From CAZJDV01 sp964544865 (GTDB lineage: Bacteria; Chloroflexota; Dehalococcoidia; Lucifugimonadales; CAJWER01), in the NCBI GenBank assembly GCA_964544865.1, contig CAZJDV010000116.1, positions 1 to 6,069 on the forward strand: a DNA stretch of 6,069 bases, in the 5' to 3' direction. This document shows positions 1 to 4,568 of the stretch, in pieces (position 1 is the first letter of the stretch; each line of letters opens with the position of its first letter). Position numbers and translations under genes: made by a program. The notes beneath the pieces are model-generated. The model was not told where the DNA came from, searched no databases, and saw nothing but the letters and a program-made list of their open reading frames with translations.

Positions 1-78
<78 letters not shown>

Positions 79-270
79 TTCGATCGGTGGGCGGCTGGCC
101 AACAGAGTCGAGGTCGAGCATGACCCGTTCCTTCCTCGGAAGGCTCGGAGGAAGCTCCCCCGGCTAAAGAGGCCGGTCCCTGAGAAAACCCACCGTTTTT
201 ACACGTGAATCATCACCTTCCTTCCACTATTCAGGAGTTAAGATAAAGAGAAGGGCGGCGCACATGCACC
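79..270 (+). other. 16S downstream spacer, left of gap
   Basis: Non-coding spacer after the 16S gene. It contains two local hairpins: CTTCCTC (131-137) with GAGGAAG (148-154), and CCGGC (160-164) with GCCGG (172-176). It also contains the first copy of the 25-nt spacer motif (218-242). No tRNA-Ile and no 23S start is visible. The sequence then runs into an assembly gap. Confidence 0.6.
218..242 (+). repeat. Spacer motif, copy 1
   Basis: TTCCTTCCACTAT followed by TCAGGAGTTAAG. It matches 22 of 25 positions of the copy at 451-475, in the same orientation. Bacterial rRNA spacers often hold a CACTATTCAG-like block, so this may be a processing or antitermination element. The two copies lie on opposite sides of a gap, so they could also reflect a join between two related rRNA spacers. 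Confidence 0.6.
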
Positions 271-280
271 NNNNNNNNNN
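271..280. other. Assembly gap (10 N)
   Basis: Ten unknown bases, the same length as the run at 882-891, so probably a scaffolder placeholder and not a measured distance. The flanks are a 16S trailer on the left and a GC-rich spacer ending in a terminator on the right. Their true distance, and whether they belong together, cannot be told from the sequence. Confidence 0.95.
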
Positions 281-450
281 CCGTCGGGGTGCTTCCAGGT
301 CGTTCGATGGGTGAGTTTCCTGGCGCCGCCGGGTAGAGCCGGACCCGTTCCCCCCGTGGGGAAGGGAGAGTTCCCCGGGAGGCCAAAGGGTCACTCCATA
401 GACAGCCCGTCGTTTGAGTTGACCGCTCCATCGTGAGCGAAACAGAGTGT
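281..450 (+). other. GC-rich non-coding spacer
   Basis: No convincing gene here. A local hairpin TTCCCC (348-353) with GGGGAA (358-363) is present, and TTCCCCGGG recurs just downstream around 371. The short reading frames on the minus strand cross the gap and have no recognisable protein features. It is probably rRNA trailer or spacer that joins the terminator at 483-522. Confidence 0.5.
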
Positions 451-475
451 TTCCTTCCACTATCCAGCGGTTAAG
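451..475 (+). repeat. Spacer motif, copy 2
   Basis: TTCCTTCCACTAT followed by CCAGCGGTTAAG, differing from the copy at 218-242 at three positions. It lies 7 nt upstream of the intrinsic terminator stem, which suggests the end of a stable-RNA transcription unit. Confidence 0.6.
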
Positions 476-482
476 GGCTTGT

Positions 483-522
483 AGGGCCGTCTTTCTGTGG
501 AAGGACCGGCCCTTTTTTGTTT
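483..522 (+). terminator. Intrinsic (Rho-independent) terminator
   Basis: Strong hairpin plus T-tract. AGGGCC (483-488) and GTCTTTC (489-495) pair with GAAGGAC (500-506) and GGCCCT (508-513) around a TGTG loop, giving 13 pairs with one wobble and a single bulged C at 507. TTTTTTGTTT follows directly. It reads on the plus strand, so it would end transcription coming from the 16S gene before the tRNA-Ala. That agrees with a 16S gene not linked to 23S/5S, provided the gap at 271 hides nothing large. Confidence 0.88.
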
Positions 523-644
523 GCCCGTCCAGGCCATGCGATCTGCGCGAAGGTGATGCCCAAGGGAAGCCATCTGGTCGCGCGGCGAGACGGTTGGGTG
601 CGCCTGTCCTTTCCGGACCTGCACTCTGGGCGCGGGAGCATCGT
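523..644. other. Intergenic, upstream of tRNA-Ala
   Basis: About 120 nt between the terminator and the tRNA. It must hold the tRNA promoter, but no pair of hexamers close to TTGACA/TATAAT with normal spacing stands out in this GC-rich stretch. No gene is supported here. Confidence 0.4.
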
Positions 645-720
645 GGGGCTGTAGCTCATCTGGGAGAGCGCCGCCTTTGCAAGGCGGAGGCAGGGGGTTC
701 GAGTCCCCCCAGCTCCACCA
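645..720 (+). tRNA. tRNA-Ala (anticodon TGC), CCA encoded
   Basis: A 76-nt cloverleaf. The acceptor stem GGGGCTG pairs with CAGCTCC and includes the G3:U70 pair that is the identity element for alanyl-tRNA synthetase. The D arm is GCTC/GAGC. The anticodon loop CTTTGCAAG places TGC at positions 34-36. The T arm is GGGGG-TTCGAGT-CCCCC, and the 3' ACCA is encoded. In many bacteria this tRNA lies inside the 16S-23S spacer. Here a terminator precedes it and no 23S follows; remnants of mobile genes follow instead, as expected if its 3' end served as an integration site. Confidence 0.97.
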
Positions 721-797
721 GACGGTACAATAGGGAGAACCGCTACTTCTCTGTTATCTTGGCTGCCTGGGGCGACGACCGGCACTGTGTAACGAAG

Positions 798-1040
798 GAT
801 GAATGGAGTGGAACTGCAGCCGAGCCATTGAAAGAACTCAACACCTTGGTCGAAGAAGCCACGACCAGGCGTAGAGGTTGGNNNNNNNNNNCTCGGCTTG
901 GGAACATTCTTAAGCGCATTGCCCCAAACCTCAGACGAGTTGGTACGGATCTCCGTTTCGATGCGCCGAAGCGGCGCGTGCTTACCATCAGAAGAAAAGG
1001 TCGGGATCTTGCTGTCGTTACTGACATGCCGCCACAATAA
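798..1040 (+). pseudogene. Phage/plasmid primase-helicase C-terminus, remnant
   Basis: The frame reads DEWSGTAAEPLKELNTLVEE, then TTRRRGW, the gap, RLGNILKRIAPNLRRVG and RFDAPKRRVLTIRRKG, and stops at TAA 1038-1040. From general knowledge this is the C-terminal winged-helix-like segment of phage and plasmid bifunctional primase/polymerase or DUF3631-type helicase proteins, which run roughly EWTGTATELLEALN...GWPKTP..L...LRRLAPNLR. No ATG or plausible start lies in this frame between the tRNA and this segment, and the catalytic primase and ATPase domains are absent, so it is a 5'-truncated fossil. Ten N at 882-891 fall inside it; the frame is kept and the four missing residues fit where PKTP-like residues usually lie. 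Family assignment is fairly secure, the exact subfamily is not. Confidence 0.62.
882..891. other. Assembly gap (10 N) inside primase remnant
   Basis: Ten unknown bases. The protein frame on either side continues the same family alignment in order, so here the gap appears close to its true length and the join looks correct, unlike the gap at 271, where no such check is possible. Confidence 0.9.
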
Positions 1041-1074
1041 GTCCAGGAAAGCGGTGTCCAAGGGCTTGGTGGCC

Positions 1075-1236
1075 ATGTCCTCCGGCAGCAAGGTGAGCGA
1101 GGTCTGTCGTCAGATCGGAGTCACCGAGCAGACCATCTATCGGTGGCGCAACGAGTACGGCGGCATCGACGCCTGGTGGGAGCAGATGATCGCATGCGCC
1201 GCGGCGCTCGACGAGCTCTCAGGCCGACAGAGGTAA
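1075..1236 (+). pseudogene. IS3-type transposase OrfA fragment (HTH)
   Basis: The translation SKVSEVCRQIGVTEQTIYRW then RNEYGGI is the helix-turn-helix of IS3-family OrfA transposases (family pattern VAEACRQIGVTEQTYYRWRKEYGGL), the part that binds the element's inverted repeats. Similarity ends at about 1167, immediately after YGG. The leucine-zipper region (KRLKELE...) is replaced by unrelated sequence, and the usual residues before the HTH are eroded. No OrfB with its DDE domain and no terminal inverted repeats were seen. It is therefore a dead fragment of about 30 recognisable residues. It starts 34 nt after the stop of the primase remnant. Confidence 0.72.
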
Positions 1237-1242
1237 CACCCT

Positions 1243-1389
1243 CTACGAAGGCTTCGGCACCGCGGCAAAATCACCTTGGGCGAGCACGTCCCGGATTCGG
1301 CGGACGGACTCTTCGCCCTTCCTGGGTGTGACATGCGAGTAGATGTCGGCGGTGATCCTGACGCCGGCGTGACCGAGGCGCACCGGCAT
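1243..1389 (-). pseudogene. Tyrosine recombinase/integrase C-terminal fragment
   Basis: On the minus strand a 48-codon frame bounded by stops reads MPVRLGHAGVRITADIYSHV then TPRKGEESVRRIRDVLAQ and ends PKPS. This is the end of a phage-integrase-family tyrosine recombinase. It holds LGH, whose His is a catalytic residue, and the nucleophilic Tyr in the TADIYSHV block (family: LGHSSVQITLDTYSHV). The upstream catalytic Arg and HxxR boxes and the N-terminal DNA-binding domain are missing, and a TGA lies directly before the ATG. A gene of this family is normally 300-400 aa, so this is a 3' fossil. Lying just behind a tRNA, it supports an old integration event. Confidence 0.75.
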
Positions 1390-1423
1390 TCAGTGCGCCG
1401 CCGAATCCCGACGGGGAATGCCA

Positions 1424-1452
1424 TTGACTGCGGGCGAATCTCCCACTACACT
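1424..1452 (+). promoter_or_regulatory. Sigma70-type promoter for kinase-like gene
   Basis: -35 TTGACT (1424-1429), a 17-nt spacer, and -10 TACACT (1447-1452). Both hexamers match consensus at 5 of 6 or 4 of 6 positions, with ideal spacing. Predicted start of transcription is near 1459, leaving a leader of about 72 nt before the GTG at 1531. Expression is untested. Confidence 0.7.
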
Positions 1453-1520
1453 TGCGTGCGCCGAATCCGACTTCGTGCGATCTCGGCATCAACAACCGCC
1501 TGGGCGACCCGGCTTCAATG

Positions 1521-1525
1521 GGAGG
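1521..1525 (+). promoter_or_regulatory. Ribosome binding site GGAGG
   Basis: GGAGG lies 5 nt before GTG 1531 and is complementary to the CCTCC of the 16S end in this same window. It fixes the start of the kinase-like gene at 1531 in preference to the upstream in-frame ATG at 1276, which would read across the integrase fossil and the promoter. Confidence 0.8.
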
Positions 1526-1530
1526 CGAGC

Positions 1531-2199
1531 GTGAGGCTCATACTGATCGGCTGCGAGTACGCGGGCACGACAACCCTGATAGGTGAGATAGCGAAGTGGG
1601 TCGAGCGGACTATGGGTGGGACAATGGGAATCCACGACCACTGGAAGATGCCCCAGGTCTCCCATGCCCCCCACACCAAAGAGGAAAACGAGGCTTTCAT
1701 GGCGCTGAGCCCAAACCTCCAGGAGAGCTTTCAGCGGTATCACATGGGGTACCACCTCTCCCCATCGTTCTATTCAGACGCGCATCACACGATGGTCGGC
1801 TTCCACATCGACGAGGCCGTGTATGCCCCGCTCTACTACGGCTACGGCGGTCCCGGCGAGTATGCAGACCGTGATATGTATGCTCGGCGGACCGATTCGG
1901 AGATAGTAGAGATCGCGCCCGATACCGCCCTGGTGCTGATCAAGGCTTCGCCCGGCGCCATTCGCGAGCGGATGAAGGCGGACCCTCACGAAAACGCGCT
2001 GGTCAAGGAAAAGGACATCGAGAAGGTGCTCGACCTGTTTGAGCAGCAGTATGAGAGGTCGTTCATTCGTATCAAATTCGAGATAGACAACACCGACAAG
2101 ACGGTCGATGAGACGCTCGCGGCGTTCGTGTCGCAGATTCAGCCACACCTGCTGGAGAGGGACCGGCTAAGAATTCTGACGCGCAACCTGCCCCAGTAG
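1531..2199 (+). CDS. P-loop kinase-like protein, Walker A Lys absent
   Basis: A 222-aa cytoplasmic protein starting at GTG. It begins MRLILIGCEYAGTTTL: a hydrophobic first strand followed by a phosphate-binding loop G7-C-E-Y-A-G12-T13-T14. In canonical P-loop kinases residue 13 would be Lys (GxxxxGKT), so the phosphate-contacting lysine is missing. Other features fit the nucleoside/nucleotide kinase fold: HIDEAVY (92-98) resembles the Walker B or DE/DR region, ALVLIKASPGAIRERM (133-148) resembles the strand plus arginine-rich lid, and IDNTDKTVDETLAAF near the C-terminus matches the usual 'IDtsdlt.eetv' end of these kinases. A His-rich stretch (HDHW, then SHAPH) spans residues 35-48. It has its own promoter and RBS and shows no frame damage. 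Substrate unknown; it may bind nucleotide differently, or not act as a kinase. Confidence 0.75.
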   Translation: MRLILIGCEYAGTTTLIGEIAKWVERTMGGTMGIHDHWKMPQVSHAPHTKEENEAFMALSPNLQESFQRYHMGYHLSPSFYSDAHHTMVGFHIDEAVYAPLYYGYGGPGEYADRDMYARRTDSEIVEIAPDTALVLIKASPGAIRERMKADPHENALVKEKDIEKVLDLFEQQYERSFIRIKFEIDNTDKTVDETLAAFVSQIQPHLLERDRLRILTRNLPQ

Positions 2200-2231
2200 G
2201 GCCGCGACCGGCGAGGGTTGGCTTGGCGGGA

Positions 2232-2254
2232 GCCATTGCTGGCCCTGCAATGGC
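2232..2254. terminator. Convergent-gene hairpin (candidate terminator)
   Basis: A perfect 8-bp stem GCCATTGC (2232-2239) / GCAATGGC (2247-2254) with a 7-nt loop. It sits in the 58-nt space between two convergent stop codons, 33 nt after one and 3 nt after the other. There is no T-tract on either strand, so intrinsic termination would be weak; it may act as a 3'-end stabiliser for both mRNAs. Confidence 0.45.
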
Positions 2255-2257
2255 CTA

Positions 2258-3373
2258 CTACAGGGTATGAGGCCGGACGAACGGGAGCACACTCTTCGGG
2301 TTCCGGACCATCATCTTGTCGATCTGGGCGTCCGTGACGCCGCTCTCCCGGAGGTGGGGCAGGAACTTCTCGAGTATGAACGAGAATCCGAAACCGCCGT
2401 ATCTCCTCAGGTGCACCTTCCAGCACACGTCGTGGGACAGGAGTATACGGTCCTCGTACCCCGCGCCGATGAGCTCCGGCAGAACCCAGGCGACCTGCGC
2501 GGTCAAGCTCTCCCTCAGCGCCTCCTCTCTCCCGATAAGGTCGAACTGGATGTAGACGCCGCGCTCCAGGAGCGCGATCACGAGGGGCAAGTCGCCGGTT
2601 ATCTCGTCGGCATGCCCCATTATGACGCGCGCCAGGTCTCCGCCTTCCTCGGCGAATATGTTCAGCGTCTCGCGCCTCTCGGCGCCCACTCCCCCTCGAT
2701 GGAACGTGACTGCAGCCCCCGTCAGCCTGCTGGCACGCGCCGCCGCCTGGATGCTCCTGGTCTCATTGGGGGTAATAGGGCCGCCCTCGATCCCCACCTC
2801 GCCTATGATCCCAGAGCGAATTCCGGTGTCCGCCACGCCCACGGTCAAGTCACGGACTATCACGCTCGTGAGGTCCTCGACGCTGCGACGGTCCATGTCC
2901 TCCGGATGGAAAACCTTCTGGTAGTAACCGGTGCCCATCAGAATATTGAGGCCCGTAGCCTCGGAGACCCTGCGAAGGGCGCGCGGGGCCCGCTTGATCC
3001 CAATACTGGTGACGTCGACTACCGTCCCGCCACCCAGGTTCTTGAACTCCATCACCTCGCCGGTGATCACGCCCTCGTCCGCCAACACGTAGTTGTCAGC
3101 TATAGTCCCCATCTCCCTGGCCATGCGCAAAGTCCCGAGGCCGACCTTTGCCTCCCATAGCGCCAACTCGGTGGCCGCGAAGCCGTCGGTCGTCATTATC
3201 GGCTCCGACCGGCCTTCCTGGGTCACGAGCTTGAGGCGGGGCAGGTGGTTCTTTCGCAGGTCCACGAACAGGTGCTCGTGCATCAGCGTGACGCCGAGTA
3301 TGCCCGGCTCGACGGGCCCTCTCACGGTCACGACCTTGCCGGACATGTCCGGCGCAGGTCTTTTTTCTTCCAT
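2258..3373 (-). CDS. Phosphotriesterase-family metal-dependent hydrolase
   Basis: A 371-aa TIM-barrel amidohydrolase of the phosphotriesterase/PHP family (PF02126), whose members hydrolyse lactones, phosphotriesters or other esters with a two-metal centre. Metal-site motifs are in order: H32-x-H34 in TLMHEHLFVD; E192 in IIGEVG, at the bridging position, Glu as in E. coli PHP where true phosphotriesterases have a carboxylated Lys; H225 in VTFHRGG; H254 in IMGHADE; D315 in LLSHDV, followed by YGGFGF. Length fits the family, perhaps slightly long. The start chosen is ATG at 3373 (MEEKRP), with AAGGGGA 9-10 nt upstream. A longer frame reaches 3466, but that start overlaps the promoter at 3438-3466 and adds a tail without family likeness. 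There is no signal peptide, so it is cytoplasmic. It is transcribed divergently from the ROK gene. The substrate cannot be inferred; lactonase activity is the commonest alternative to phosphotriesterase. Confidence 0.92.
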   Translation of the reverse strand: MEEKRPAPDMSGKVVTVRGPVEPGILGVTLMHEHLFVDLRKNHLPRLKLVTQEGRSEPIMTTDGFAATELALWEAKVGLGTLRMAREMGTIADNYVLADEGVITGEVMEFKNLGGGTVVDVTSIGIKRAPRALRRVSEATGLNILMGTGYYQKVFHPEDMDRRSVEDLTSVIVRDLTVGVADTGIRSGIIGEVGIEGGPITPNETRSIQAAARASRLTGAAVTFHRGGVGAERRETLNIFAEEGGDLARVIMGHADEITGDLPLVIALLERGVYIQFDLIGREEALRESLTAQVAWVLPELIGAGYEDRILLSHDVCWKVHLRRYGGFGFSFILEKFLPHLRESGVTDAQIDKMMVRNPKSVLPFVRPHTL

Positions 3374-3437
3374 GCGTCTTTTCCCCTTCACAACATTGAT
3401 TCGCGATGCCGGCTGGACGCCGCTCGTTTCGGGGCGA

Positions 3438-3466
3438 ATGATATTCGCGCCGCAGGCGGGCGTCAA
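3438..3466 (-). promoter_or_regulatory. Sigma70-type promoter for hydrolase gene
   Basis: Read on the minus strand: -35 TTGACG (3466-3461), a 17-nt spacer, and -10 TATCAT (3443-3438). Predicted transcription start is near 3431, giving a leader of about 58 nt to the ATG at 3373. This is among the best consensus matches in the window, and it rules out the longer N-terminal reading of the hydrolase. Confidence 0.72.
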
Positions 3467-3499
3467 GACCGATGAAGCCGCCCGTACTGAATGCCGTCT

Positions 3500-3528
3500 G
3501 TGACACCGTATTCGGACTGTGCTATCGT
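3500..3528 (+). promoter_or_regulatory. Candidate promoter for ROK operon
   Basis: -35 GTGACA (3500-3505), a 17-nt spacer, and -10 TATCGT (3523-3528) preceded by TG at 3520-3521, an extended -10. Predicted start is near 3535, leaving a structured leader of about 125 nt. A second possible -35, TTGACG (3528-3533), lies before TATAAC (3555-3560), but the spacer of 21 nt is too long for normal sigma70 use. Confidence 0.45.
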
Positions 3529-3547
3529 TGACGACGACTTTCGTGAC

Positions 3548-3573
3548 CGCCCTCTATAACCGCGAGGAGGGCG
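3548..3573 (+). promoter_or_regulatory. Inverted repeat in ROK leader (IR1)
   Basis: CGCCCTC (3548-3554) and GAGGGCG (3567-3573) form a perfect 7-bp stem, extendable with GA-C / G-TC pairs past one bulge. The loop contains TATAAC. It lies about 13 nt downstream of the predicted transcription start, so it could be an operator or an RNA hairpin. Confidence 0.45.
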
Positions 3574-3590
3574 TCCTGGCCGGTAGCAAA

Positions 3591-3639
3591 GGGGCGCATG
3601 CAGAGTGTTATCGTCCGTCGCCCGATGTCCATGCGCCCC
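3591..3639 (+). promoter_or_regulatory. Long inverted repeat in ROK leader (IR2)
   Basis: GGGGCGCATG (3591-3600) and CATGCGCCCC (3630-3639) are a perfect 10-bp inverted repeat separated by 29 nt. Inside the loop TATCG (3610-3614) can pair with CGATG (3624-3628), giving a nested stem. The repeat ends just before the GGTGGAAG ribosome-binding region of the ROK gene, so folding could influence translation, or the two half-sites could bind a dimeric regulator such as a ROK-type repressor. The arms are seen directly; the function is inference. Confidence 0.55.
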
Positions 3640-3660
3640 GATGGGTGGAAGTGAAACACC

Positions 3661-4530
3661 ATGACGACCCGACCCGTTCTTGCCTGTGACCTTGGTGGGA
3701 CCCAGCTGAGGGTCGCTCGCGCCGAGGCGGATGGCGCGGTGCGCGACAAGCAGGTAATACCGACTCCGCCCGACGATCCGGGTGCGCTGGCGAGGCTGCT
3801 ACGGCAGGCGCTAGGCGCCACCAAAGACTTCGCCGGCATAGTGATCGGCGTCCCAGGACAGATCGACTATGTCGGCGGGGAGCCGCTGAGACTGCCGAAT
3901 CTCCCCCGCTGGGAGGGGCATGTCAGCGCCCGCGGGCTGAGCGAAGAGCTGGGCATAGATGTACTTCTCGCCAACGACGCCGACCTCGCGGCGCTGGGCG
4001 AGCATCGATACGGAGCCGGCCGGGGCTCTCGCGACATGGCCTACGTGACCGCCAGCACCGGCGTGGGCGCCGGCGTGATCGTAGACGGAAGGCTATTGCA
4101 CGGCAGGCTGTCCCTGGCCGAGATCGGGCACACGATCATCGACCGGGCGACGGGCGACACGGTCGAATTCTTGGGGTCGGGCACGGCCCTGGCACGGCTG
4201 GGCGGAGAGGACCCGGGCTCCGTCGCGGCGCGGGCGGCTGCCGGGGAGCCGGACGCCGTTCGGCTCTTCGCTGGCGTAGCGGGCGACCTCGCCATCGGTG
4301 TGTTCAACTTGGTCCACTGTTTCACGCCGGACACGGTGGTGATCGGAGGCGGGATGTCCCGGGCCGGCGAGCTGCTCCTGGGCCCGGTCAGGGCAGCACT
4401 CACGAGGTGCGCGGACGGCTGTCCTGCCTCGCGCGTCAAGATCGTGCGCGCTCAGGGCGGCGATGACGCCGGCCTTAGCGGCGCGGCCGCGTACTGGGCC
4501 GAAACGCGGTCCGCCCCGAACTCAGCGTAG
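3661..4530 (+). CDS. ROK-family sugar kinase-like, no Cys zinc motif
   Basis: A 289-aa cytoplasmic ROK protein (Repressor/ORF/Kinase; ATP-dependent phosphorylation of glucose, N-acetyl-hexosamines or similar sugars). It carries the ASKHA-fold signatures: phosphate-1 loop DLGGT (10-14), GVPGQID (63-69), catalytic Asp106 within NDAD, phosphate-2 loop STGVGAG (132-138), EIGH (154-157) and adenosine motif VIGGGMS (227-233). There is no N-terminal DNA-binding domain, so a kinase is favoured over an XylR/NagC-type repressor. The usual zinc-binding CxCGxxGCxE after EIGH is absent; the segment reads TIIDRATGDTVEFLGSGTAL, so His157 lacks its cysteine partners. The start is ATG at 3661 with GGTGGAAG about 10 nt upstream. 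It shares a transcript with the next gene (38-nt gap). The sugar is unknown. Confidence 0.9.
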   Translation: MTTRPVLACDLGGTQLRVARAEADGAVRDKQVIPTPPDDPGALARLLRQALGATKDFAGIVIGVPGQIDYVGGEPLRLPNLPRWEGHVSARGLSEELGIDVLLANDADLAALGEHRYGAGRGSRDMAYVTASTGVGAGVIVDGRLLHGRLSLAEIGHTIIDRATGDTVEFLGSGTALARLGGEDPGSVAARAAAGEPDAVRLFAGVAGDLAIGVFNLVHCFTPDTVVIGGGMSRAGELLLGPVRAALTRCADGCPASRVKIVRAQGGDDAGLSGAAAYWAETRSAPNSA

Positions 4531-4556
4531 CTCGGGACGCCCGCGCGTGCTCGCCA

Positions 4557-4562
4557 GGGAGG
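4557..4562 (+). promoter_or_regulatory. Ribosome binding site GGGAGG
   Basis: GGGAGG lies 6 nt before ATG 4569, an optimal match to the anti-SD. The 38-nt space after the ROK stop holds no promoter-like hexamers, supporting co-transcription. Confidence 0.75.
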
Positions 4563-4568
4563 TCCCCC

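Noticed and set aside
281..450. Possible start of 23S rRNA after the 16S spacer.
   Set aside because: No match to the conserved 23S 5' region is visible, and the stretch ends in a terminator.
726..731. TACAAT just after the tRNA as a promoter -10.
   Set aside because: No -35 at 16-18 nt upstream; the only T-rich candidate lies inside the tRNA T-arm at the wrong distance.
447..797. Open plus-strand frame from ATG 447 running into the primase remnant (197 aa in total).
   Set aside because: It reads through the intrinsic terminator, the whole tRNA-Ala and a gap. Only the part after about 798 resembles a protein family.
471..1091. Long minus-strand frame of 206 aa.
   Set aside because: It crosses the tRNA antisense and the gap, shows no family motifs, and is a shadow of the primase remnant.
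698..1400. A duplicated tRNA 3' end (attR) bounding an integrated element.
   Set aside because: No second copy of the T-arm/acceptor sequence could be found by eye downstream, so attachment-site boundaries are not claimed.
1276..1530. Upstream ATG extension of the kinase-like gene (307-aa reading).
   Set aside because: The extension overlaps the integrase fossil and the promoter. GTG 1531 has a perfect GGAGG 5 nt upstream and begins directly with the P-loop strand.
2267..3160. 297-aa plus-strand frame opposite the hydrolase gene.
   Set aside because: Antisense shadow in GC-rich DNA with no recognisable motifs, while the minus strand has all metal-binding motifs in order.
3374..3466. 31-residue N-terminal extension of the phosphotriesterase-family protein.
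   Set aside because: It overlaps the -35/-10 promoter, lacks family similarity, and ATG 3373 has its own ribosome binding site.
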